Assembly: GCF_004331685.1 (NCBI RefSeq)
Contig: NZ_SJSM01000016.1
Location: forward strand, 51,428-115,427
Direction: 5' to 3'
Source of the DNA: Pedobacter hiemivivus
GTDB taxonomy: Bacteria; Bacteroidota; Bacteroidia; Sphingobacteriales; Sphingobacteriaceae
Length of the DNA: 64,000 nt
This document shows, in pieces, positions 27,001 through 33,123 of the stretch. The notes under the pieces were generated by a model. That model ran no database searches and was not told the DNA's origin. It saw nothing but the letters and a program-made list of their open reading frames with translations. The position numbers and the translations under genes are program-made. Position 1 is the first letter of the stretch. Each line of letters starts with the position of its first letter.

Positions 27001-27999
27001 TCGGCAGTATATCCCCTTCCTCCTATTAAAAACTGGGATTTACTGAACATGCCCATCACCGAGCAAAATAAGCTAGCCGGTTGGTATACTACTGCAGACT
27101 TAGGCTTTACTACAGCCACTCCTCCGGGATCAACGGCCAAAGTAGTGACGGCGATGGCCGCCTTTAACAAATTAGGCCCTGACGCCGCTAAAAAGGTGTA
27201 TACAGTAAGTATGGCCGAACGCATCAGGACTAAAGGGATTGAACCTGATGAAACTGGTCGTATTAATTTGGAAAGCGCGTTGGTAAAATCGAACAATGTG
27301 TATTTCATTAAAATTGCCAATGAACAGCATCTTCAAAATGAAATGGCTACTTTATACTTGCAAACAGGTATGTTTTTGAGAGGTGTTGGTGGCTATTACT
27401 ATGATAGAAACGCAAATAATGCCAAGCAGGAAGAGAAATGGAGGGCATTATGGGAAAAGACAGAATTCAATACCAAGCCTAAATATGATCCTGCGCGTAT
27501 TCGTAGGACAAGGGCGAAAGGAATATCTGGAATGGCCTGGGGACAGGGTGAGCTGATTGCCACTCCTGCTGCTATGGCCCGACTCATATCTGGCGTAGCC
27601 AATAAAGGAAAAATGGTAGCCAACCGATATGTGCTAAAAATCAGCGATTCAGTTACGGCTGTTAATCCTGCTATAAAAATTGCCAATGACCCACAATATG
27701 CTGAGCTGATCTCCGGTTATATGCTTAAGCAAAGTGAAAATAAAACTTACACGCTTGGCCTAAAGGTTGCTGGAAAGACGGGGACACCGGAAAGAATCTG
27801 GAAAGATGAAAAGATCAACGATGGATGGTATACCTTCTTCGCGCCAAGGGCAAATGGAAAAGGTAATGTAGTTGTATGTATCCGGATAGAATCCACGCGC
27901 GGATCTAGTAAGGCAGTAAAGCTAGCGGGGCAGCACGTGATCCCAGCCCTATTGAAACTAGGGTATTTGAGTAAGGAAAATAAAGAAATAAAAAATTAA
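24010..27999 (+). CDS. Natural fusion of SEDS glycosyltransferase (RodA/FtsW) and class B penicillin-binding protein
   Basis: One 1329-residue chain carries both activities needed to build peptidoglycan. TM1 (15-34) is followed by an outer region with a CarboxypepD_reg-like fold (about 166-250, YGISGKIIDTAGKAVSGVLV). A SEDS domain occupies about 293-745 with the catalytic-loop motif IPEAHTDMILPAIGEEFGGAG (catalytic-type Asp D634) and FISYGGSSLVANML. One more helix (about 755-775) leads to a class B PBP of about 550 residues beginning GDLYDRNGRILA (about 813). The transpeptidase motifs are complete: STAK (S1041-K1044), SNN (1094-1096) and KTG (1256-1258). The PBP is compact, like actinobacterial PbpA. 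PP2C, FHA and kinase genes flank it at 4-12 bp, implying phospho-control. Confidence 0.95.
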   Translation: MNKQSIIIPNRKVERIFLLLITLVLGALFVTLYFAQQQNFEDVHKRLADGTMVNINEAEPGKQIKNLLNKGYYFEDKKDIDLIQDVVTGGIPLYKGEIDNIGELNKRKFFVPADIAFAEGGKNFKERVIASRLLLGFTGTDSLKYKEEQKRPQQLPAQKDFAKGSYGISGKIIDTAGKAVSGVLVRLQMILPQDTAYTEAEVVNDFIAYLRTDANGNYNFQHLRDDKAYGVLPLKAGFQFGRSQGLEELDRDATLNFRQSPHSIKLFSTRDFKILKKEKSLIVRTPEAYNQWYWIIAVSFFAGFFFLHFLMSAKYPQADQLILPIIMLMTGISFLTLLSLQDPLRDRFLARDSLIFYGLGILSICIMLAIPMRKFNVDSRWYRMLLVKNAFSKAKGWQWAIMALCLLGLTIVFGSGPEGSGVKVNLFGVQPSEIVKYSIILFLAGFFASNERFITEYSSWHKRWFFFSFALIAMVIAILMYLLLGDLGPAMVVCFTFIILFSFSRGDFMMMLTAIIIYVFSAWFLNVWIATLVTALLVALIMVINKKTSESAMMIVMVMAAFLLIDQVPYLGKLIPGPVNRLTERKSIWQDPWNNEVYGGDQVANGIWAMASGGMSGQGVGQAFAKTIPEAHTDMILPAIGEEFGGAGIIGIFILFLIFLHRSILIGRQTGMPFLFYLSAGVGISLFIQFLLIAGGSTGALPLSGVALPFISYGGSSLVANMLAAGFLLAVSMVKGTEVQMAYITKQQDKNLVPALLAATVAIVLLGITVSNYIVDNKKWVVQPALVADKSGARMFSYNPRIAILMNKLAAGDLYDRNGRILATSKPEHIRKQQRVLHAAGVSYDLDSAEHKRVDRYYPFEEQLFFWVGDNNTGVFNGSTNGYFAEYEHAAELRGFKTPTVSFNTHANKYHEDRFLPRGVKEMTVSKRDYAALAPLLLSGINSAEVELFKKRNRDVKLTIDAGLQTSIQNTMAQDTAIQKSRVSVVIMEDATGDVLASAVYPLPPIKNWDLLNMPITEQNKLAGWYTTADLGFTTATPPGSTAKVVTAMAAFNKLGPDAAKKVYTVSMAERIRTKGIEPDETGRINLESALVKSNNVYFIKIANEQHLQNEMATLYLQTGMFLRGVGGYYYDRNANNAKQEEKWRALWEKTEFNTKPKYDPARIRRTRAKGISGMAWGQGELIATPAAMARLISGVANKGKMVANRYVLKISDSVTAVNPAIKIANDPQYAELISGYMLKQSENKTYTLGLKVAGKTGTPERIWKDEKINDGWYTFFAPRANGKGNVVVCIRIESTRGSSKAVKLAGQHVIPALLKLGYLSKENKEIKN

Positions 28000-28011
28000 A
28001 GCAGAGATTAT

Positions 28012-28806
28012 ATGTTTAATCTATTTAACAAACGCAATCCAGAACCACCACAGGACGTAAAGGCCATTAGGGAGCAATTGCTGACGGCTATAAAACAGGA
28101 ATTGCAAAAGCTTGAAGGTGGCGAAGGCAAACATATTAAGGGCTTAGCTTTGCTGATTGCTTGTTTGCCGGCGGAGAAATTCATGTACGAATCGGCTGTA
28201 TTTGCGGAAGATGAAGGTCGGTTTAAGAATGAGATACAGCGCATAGTGGATGATTTCGCTATTGATCTGCCTGAAAACTGGACCATGCAAATCAACTTTG
28301 TGGAAGAGCTACCTACTGATGCCATAAAGCTGAGCGGCATAAATGCTTCGCTTTACATCAGAACTCCGGAGCATGTAGTGGTTACCAAATCAAAAACTGC
28401 GTACATTCGCACTTTGAATGGGGAGTCGGAGAAAATGCTTTATAAGATTGGCCCGGAAAACGGTAAAATAAATATTGGTAGAGAGCATAAAGTACAGGTG
28501 AGTGATGGCTTTTTCCGCATCAACCATATTGCTTTTCCTGATGTCAGTACAAATGAAGCTAATAAATTCATCAGCAGACAGCACGCACATATTGAATGGG
28601 ACAGCAATACCGGTTCTTTTCTCTTATTTGCAGATGAAGGTGGTATACCGCCAAGAAACAAGGTAAAGATCAGATCAGTGGGCGACCATAACCCTGTGAA
28701 ATTGAATGTAGTGGAGCTAGGCCATACCTTACTGGAAGGTGACCAGATTATTCTGGGTGAGCTTGCAGTTTTAGAATTTAGCTATAATGACGTTGATAAT
28801 AATTAA
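28012..28806 (+). CDS. FHA-domain phosphothreonine-binding protein
   Basis: This is a 264-residue cytoplasmic protein. The C-terminal FHA domain (about 155-260) has GR in INIGREHKV, the SRQHAHI signature and a following NKVKIR asparagine, which are the residues that contact phosphothreonine. The N-terminal ~130 residues are alpha/beta (KAIREQLLTAIKQELQKLEG, then ENWTMQINFVEELP) and lie where actinobacterial FhaA carries its own N-terminal domain; similarity of fold is inference. It starts 12 bp after the SEDS-PBP gene and ends 9 bp before the kinase gene. It probably docks the phosphorylated kinase or cell-wall enzyme. Confidence 0.88.
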   Translation: MFNLFNKRNPEPPQDVKAIREQLLTAIKQELQKLEGGEGKHIKGLALLIACLPAEKFMYESAVFAEDEGRFKNEIQRIVDDFAIDLPENWTMQINFVEELPTDAIKLSGINASLYIRTPEHVVVTKSKTAYIRTLNGESEKMLYKIGPENGKINIGREHKVQVSDGFFRINHIAFPDVSTNEANKFISRQHAHIEWDSNTGSFLLFADEGGIPPRNKVKIRSVGDHNPVKLNVVELGHTLLEGDQIILGELAVLEFSYNDVDNN

Positions 28807-28815
28807 TATTGTATA

Positions 28816-30360
28816 ATGAGTAAAGTTTTTACGATAACGGAAGGATTAGAAAATCTTGGCGCCTTGAGTACAGGTGGTCAGGGCTCTGTTTATAAGGGTA
28901 AACGTGTGGGCACCATCATCACAGCGGTGAAGATTATGCCTACCCCTATACATACAGAAAGTGAGGACGATAAGAACTTCATTAAATTTAAAAATGAGGT
29001 TGAGAAGCTGAAAAAGGTAAATGAGGTACCCAATCCCAATGTGGTAAAAATACTAGGGTCGGGACTTACTGAAAGCGGCTCCTTCCCTTTCATAGAAATG
29101 GAATACATTGAAGGCCCTGATCTGGAGAAGCTTTTAATGCCGCCACACAGCCCTATCTTTACCATCCATGAGCTAATTAAGCTGGCAGAGCAATTGGCCA
29201 ATGCGCTTGCCCATTGTCACCGTGTGGGTATTAAACATGGGGATATAAAAAGTAATAATGTAAAGTTCAATACTGATACAGGTAATTACGTTTTGTTAGA
29301 TTTTGGCTTGGCTGTTATGTCTGACGAGCAACGCAGGACCAGTTTACGACATGCTGGTGCTGTAGAGTTTATGGCCCCGGAGCAGCATGATGGTGAAATG
29401 TTTTTCCAGACGGATATATACAGCTATGGCATTATACTTTATGAATTGCTAGCTGGTACCGTTCCTTTTCCGCTGATCAACAAGAATGAGAGTTCGCGTA
29501 ATCAGGTTATGCTTTCACATATGGAAGCTGCAGTTCCTGATTTGATGGCTTTACGCAGAAACCGTTTGCCAGAAAGCTGGGATGCGGAAAAGAAGAAAAA
29601 GGAAATGTACGTTCCGCAATGGTTGTTGCAGGTGATCAAAAAATGTTTGGAGAAGAGTCCTGAAAAGCGATATGCCAATGGTGCGGCCTTGCAAGATGCC
29701 ATTATCCACCGTGGTGGAGACTTAGTAGCACCCGAAGAGGTGGTAGCAGCTCCTGCCCCTTTTTATCAGAAAGAAGGCAAATCAACGGTAGTACCTGTAC
29801 CTGCTTCGGATAGCGTTAGCTTATCTAAACCGGTGTTTGCCATCATGATCTTGTCTATCGTTATATTGGGTATGCTTTCTGCCTACGGATTATTTATGAA
29901 AAGCGATGGTGAGAAACATCAAGCTATGCTGGATACGGTAGCCCCTGCAAAAGTTGACACCAGCGATATTGCCCAAGAGCATCACACCGATACGACTACT
30001 CAGATTCAGCCTGTGGCTATTGATACGGCAGCGCAAAAAGCGGAAATAGATAGTTTAAAAAAAGAGTACGAAGCACAAATGGCGACAGCTGCAAAGCAAG
30101 CTGAAGCGAAAGCTAAAGAGACAGGAACTGTAATTGTTAGTGAAGGTAAAAAGTATCAGCTACCTAAAGGAGTTGTGGTTTTCTATGAAGCAGCAAGTAG
30201 TAACTCCACTAAAAATAGCGTATTAGGCTTATGGAACAATGCGAAGTTTAACGTAATTGAAGAAGATAACGGCTTTATTTACGTAACACATACCAATAAA
30301 GATGGTCAGGTTACTAAAGGCTGGTTAAACAAGATCGATCTTAAAGAGATTAAGGAATAA
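28816..30360 (+). CDS. Transmembrane Ser/Thr protein kinase with SH3-like ectodomain (PknB-like)
   Basis: This is a 514-residue kinase. The kinase domain (about 1-295) has a glycine loop (LSTGGQGSVYKG), catalytic Lys K39 (AVKIM), catalytic loop HGDIKSNN (141-148), DFG (162-164) and a degenerate APE (APEQ). HGD replaces the usual HRD, making it a non-RD kinase. One TM helix (about 333-356) follows, then an outer coiled-coil (EIDSLKKEYEAQMATAAKQA) and a C-terminal ~65-residue SH3-like domain (LPKGVVVFYEAASSNSTKNS, then TKGWLNKIDL). Actinobacterial PknB has PASTA repeats here instead. Its operon partners (PP2C, FHA, SEDS-PBP) suggest that it senses wall status and regulates the fusion enzyme. 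Confidence 0.92.
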   Translation: MSKVFTITEGLENLGALSTGGQGSVYKGKRVGTIITAVKIMPTPIHTESEDDKNFIKFKNEVEKLKKVNEVPNPNVVKILGSGLTESGSFPFIEMEYIEGPDLEKLLMPPHSPIFTIHELIKLAEQLANALAHCHRVGIKHGDIKSNNVKFNTDTGNYVLLDFGLAVMSDEQRRTSLRHAGAVEFMAPEQHDGEMFFQTDIYSYGIILYELLAGTVPFPLINKNESSRNQVMLSHMEAAVPDLMALRRNRLPESWDAEKKKKEMYVPQWLLQVIKKCLEKSPEKRYANGAALQDAIIHRGGDLVAPEEVVAAPAPFYQKEGKSTVVPVPASDSVSLSKPVFAIMILSIVILGMLSAYGLFMKSDGEKHQAMLDTVAPAKVDTSDIAQEHHTDTTTQIQPVAIDTAAQKAEIDSLKKEYEAQMATAAKQAEAKAKETGTVIVSEGKKYQLPKGVVVFYEAASSNSTKNSVLGLWNNAKFNVIEEDNGFIYVTHTNKDGQVTKGWLNKIDLKEIKE

Positions 30361-30370
30361 AGGGCAAAAA

Positions 30371-30401
30371 AATAAGGGCAGTCTTTCGACATGCCCTTAT
30401 T
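30371..30401. terminator. Bidirectional terminator between kinase and hsp20 genes
   Basis: AATAAGGGCA (30371-30380) pairs perfectly with TGCCCTTATT (30392-30401) around an 11-nt loop. It lies 10 bp after the kinase stop and 24 bp before the convergent hsp20 stop. Confidence 0.75.
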
Positions 30402-30424
30402 ACCTTAAAAACAAAACTAACCAA

Positions 30425-30859
30425 TTATGAAACTTTTATTTCTTTTGCAGCTGATTGAGAATCATCTTTTTTACCGATGGTAATGTTTAAAATACCATTG
30501 ATATACTCAGCTGTAATTTTATCTCCATCTACACTTTCTGGCAATACAAATGATCTTGCGAAAGAAAAGTATTCAAATTCTTTTCTTGTGTAGTCTTTTT
30601 TCTCTTCGGTTTCACTAACCTTTTTCTCTGCCCAAACTGATAACGTATCTTTTTTCAAGTTAATTTGAAAATCTTCTTTTGTTAATCCTGGTGCAGCCAA
30701 TTCAATTTTGTAATCCACATCAGATTCTAAGATATTGACACCCGGCACTTTATTAACGGTTAAGTTTTTATTCAATGCTTCACTAAACAATGAGTCGAAA
30801 ACATTGTTAAAATAAGGTGCGGTGTTTCTGGTTCTGTTATTAAATTTTACTAGTGTCAT
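30425..30859 (-). CDS. Small heat shock protein Hsp20 (alpha-crystallin)
   Basis: This is a 144-residue ATP-independent holdase chaperone. The alpha-crystallin domain covers about 40-135 (VPGVNILESDVDYKIELAAP, LPESVDGDKITAEYINGILN) and the GILNITIGK strand is characteristic. The short tail ends AKEIKVS, an I-x-I/V-like motif used in oligomer assembly. Unlike most genes here, it has a good Shine-Dalgarno sequence (AGGAGAAA, 30865-30872 on the minus strand, 5 nt before ATG), which suggests strong inducible translation. Confidence 0.95.
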   Translation of the reverse strand: MTLVKFNNRTRNTAPYFNNVFDSLFSEALNKNLTVNKVPGVNILESDVDYKIELAAPGLTKEDFQINLKKDTLSVWAEKKVSETEEKKDYTRKEFEYFSFARSFVLPESVDGDKITAEYINGILNITIGKKDDSQSAAKEIKVS

Positions 30860-30946
30860 GATTATTTCTCCTATCTTAAGCTTTTATAAGTTTTTGTTTT
30901 TTTATATATAAACCCTTATTCAACTCCTGTACCAACCCTATTTATT

Positions 30947-31429
30947 ATGATTTTTAAGACATTTTGGCGTAAAAAAACTAAAGAACAAGACAAAAAGGCG
31001 GATTTAATCGAAACTTTAGACAGTTTTAAGTATAAAACTGCATTAGAAACCCGCTTTGCAGATTTCGATATGATGGGCCATGTGAACAATGCAGTGTACT
31101 TTACCTACATGGAAATAGCCAGAGCTAAATACTGGAACCATGCCATACAGTGGGACTGGAAAAAAACCGGAGTTGTAATTGCTCAGGCTTCGCTAGATTA
31201 CATTTTACCCGTTTTTATAGAAGATAAGATCAGCATGTATGTACGGACATCCAGAATTGGAAATAGCAGTTTCGACCTGGAATATATACTGGTAAAACTG
31301 GTACACGGTAAAGAAGAGATCTGTAATCGAGGAAAAACTACTTGCGTAGCTTTCAATTATGCGACTAAAAGCTCCTTCCCAATACCAAAAGATGAGCGGG
31401 AAAAAATGATTTCGTTTGAACAACTATAA
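30947..31429 (+). CDS. Acyl-CoA thioesterase (YbgC/FadM-like hot dog fold)
   Basis: This 160-residue 4HBT-type thioesterase has the signature RFADFDMMGHVNNAVYFTYME, where the Asp and the H-x-N-N region form the active site, and IAQASLDYILPVFIEDKISM later in the fold. These enzymes cleave acyl-CoA esters; the specific substrate is unknown. It is followed 2 bp later by the convergent folB gene. Confidence 0.9.
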   Translation: MIFKTFWRKKTKEQDKKADLIETLDSFKYKTALETRFADFDMMGHVNNAVYFTYMEIARAKYWNHAIQWDWKKTGVVIAQASLDYILPVFIEDKISMYVRTSRIGNSSFDLEYILVKLVHGKEEICNRGKTTCVAFNYATKSSFPIPKDEREKMISFEQL

Positions 31430-31431
31430 CC

Positions 31432-31803
31432 TTAAGCTTTATAACTTAGCTGCACAAATGAGTGCCCTACTTCGCCGGGCATAGGAGGATTTAATTTTCT
31501 TATGCCCACAGTCGCAGTCAAAACGAATGGATAAGCATCAATGCTGCGATCGATTATATTTTTGATTACCGTTTCCAGCATTTTCTGCGTTTTGGCCATT
31601 TCCTCCAATATAATGGTATTTAATACCTCATAATTTACGGTATGCTGTAAATTCTCAGTATCACCAAAAGGTGCAAATTCTACCACAACATCAACCATAA
31701 AATAAATGCCCGTCAGCTGCTCTTCCGAGTAGTAGCCGTGTAAAGCAAAACATTTAACATCTTTAAGTGCAACAGTCTGAATATAATTACGATCTTGGGA
31801 CAT
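31432..31803 (-). CDS. folB: Dihydroneopterin aldolase
   Basis: FolB converts dihydroneopterin to 6-hydroxymethyl-dihydropterin in folate synthesis. The 123-residue protein has ALKDVKCFALHGYYSEEQLTG, with the conserved H-G-x-x-x-E-E core, VNYEVLNTIILEEM (pterin-binding Tyr-Glu region) and the KLNPPMPGEVGHSFVQL end. Length is standard. It is not next to other folate genes here. Confidence 0.93.
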   Translation of the reverse strand: MSQDRNYIQTVALKDVKCFALHGYYSEEQLTGIYFMVDVVVEFAPFGDTENLQHTVNYEVLNTIILEEMAKTQKMLETVIKNIIDRSIDAYPFVLTATVGIRKLNPPMPGEVGHSFVQLSYKA

Positions 31804-31901
31804 GAGGTAATATTAATTTTTGATAAGGGATTAACAGCCATACCTCGAAATTAGTACCTTTGAATATATGGCCGATTGCTAAACCAAATATAGAGGAAAC
31901 A

Positions 31902-33092
31902 ATGAACAAATCTGCGAAAAAAGATCTTTACGAAGCCCCTGATTACTATTTTATAGATGAACTACTATCTGAAGAACATAAACTAATTCGTTCTACAGCC
32001 AGAGAATGGGTAAAAAAAGAAGTAAGTCCGATTATTGAAGATTATGCCCAAAGAGCTGAGTTTCCAAAACATATCATTCATGGATTGGGTGAAATTGGAG
32101 CCTTCGGTCCTACCATTCCTGTGGAATATGGTGGTGCTGGTTTAGATTATATGGCTTATGGCATATTGATGCAGGAAATTGAACGTGGAGATTCTGGAAT
32201 CAGATCTACAGCTTCCGTACAAGGTTCGTTGGTGATGTACCCTATATTTGCTTATGGCACCGAAGAGCAACGTCGCAAATACCTACCGAAACTGGCCACA
32301 GGTGAACTGATGGGCTGCTTTGGCTTAACTGAACCTGACCATGGATCGAACCCAAGCGGAATGGTAACCAATATTAAAGATAAGGGCGATCATTATTTGT
32401 TAAACGGTGCAAAAATGTGGATCTCTAACGCCCCTTTTGCAGATATCGCAGTGGTATGGGCAAAGGATGAATCGGGCAAAATAAGGGGGATGGTTGTAGA
32501 ACGTGGTATGGAAGGCTTTACCACACCAGAAACTCATGGTAAATGGAGCCTAAGGGCTTCGGCTACAGGTGAGCTTGTGTTTGACAATGTGAAGGTTCCA
32601 AAAGAGAACATCTTCCCTGATATTACCGGATTAAAAGGTCCACTAGGCTGTTTAAATCAGGCCCGCTATGGTATTGCCTGGGGGGCCCTGGGTGCAGCAA
32701 TGGATTGTTACGATACCGCTTTGCGTTATTCAAAAGAGCGTATGCAATTTGGAAAACCTATTGGCGGCTTCCAGTTACAGCAAAAAAAGCTGGCTGAGAT
32801 GATCACTGAAATTACAAAAGCTCAGCTTTTAGTATGGCGCTTAGGTGTGCTTAAAAGTGAAAACAGGGCAACACCGGAACAAATATCAATGGCTAAAAGA
32901 AACAGTGTTGAAATTGCCTTGGATGTAGCCAGAAACGCCAGACAAATGTTAGGTGGTATGGGTATAACCGGCGAATACTCGATCATGCGCCACATGATGA
33001 ACTTAGAATCAGTAGTGACCTATGAAGGGACACATGATATACATTTACTAATAACCGGAATGGACGTAACCGGATTAAATGCGTTTAAATAA
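31902..33092 (+). CDS. Acyl-CoA dehydrogenase, glutaryl-CoA dehydrogenase-like
   Basis: This 396-residue FAD enzyme has all three acyl-CoA dehydrogenase domains. CFGLTEPDHGSNPSGM binds FAD and substrate, MWISNAPFADIAVVWAKDE follows in the beta domain, and the C-terminal MLGGMGITGEYSIMRHMMNL plus VTYEGTHDIHLLITG carries the catalytic Glu. The last motif and overall pattern resemble glutaryl-CoA dehydrogenase (lysine/tryptophan degradation to crotonyl-CoA), so that is the best guess. ATG at 31902 is chosen over the in-frame TTG at 31860; a TAnnTTTG box (TACCTTTG, 31855-31862) lies 40 bp upstream of it. Confidence 0.9.
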   Translation: MNKSAKKDLYEAPDYYFIDELLSEEHKLIRSTAREWVKKEVSPIIEDYAQRAEFPKHIIHGLGEIGAFGPTIPVEYGGAGLDYMAYGILMQEIERGDSGIRSTASVQGSLVMYPIFAYGTEEQRRKYLPKLATGELMGCFGLTEPDHGSNPSGMVTNIKDKGDHYLLNGAKMWISNAPFADIAVVWAKDESGKIRGMVVERGMEGFTTPETHGKWSLRASATGELVFDNVKVPKENIFPDITGLKGPLGCLNQARYGIAWGALGAAMDCYDTALRYSKERMQFGKPIGGFQLQQKKLAEMITEITKAQLLVWRLGVLKSENRATPEQISMAKRNSVEIALDVARNARQMLGGMGITGEYSIMRHMMNLESVVTYEGTHDIHLLITGMDVTGLNAFK

Positions 33093-33123
33093 TCAACTAA
33101 ATTAACGACTTAACATTTAAACT

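Noticed and set aside
24010..27999. Possibility that the SEDS-PBP fusion is an artefact of a missed stop
   Set aside because: The frame is continuous, with a sensible connecting helix and linker of about 60 residues between domains, and no internal start or overlap that would suggest two genes.
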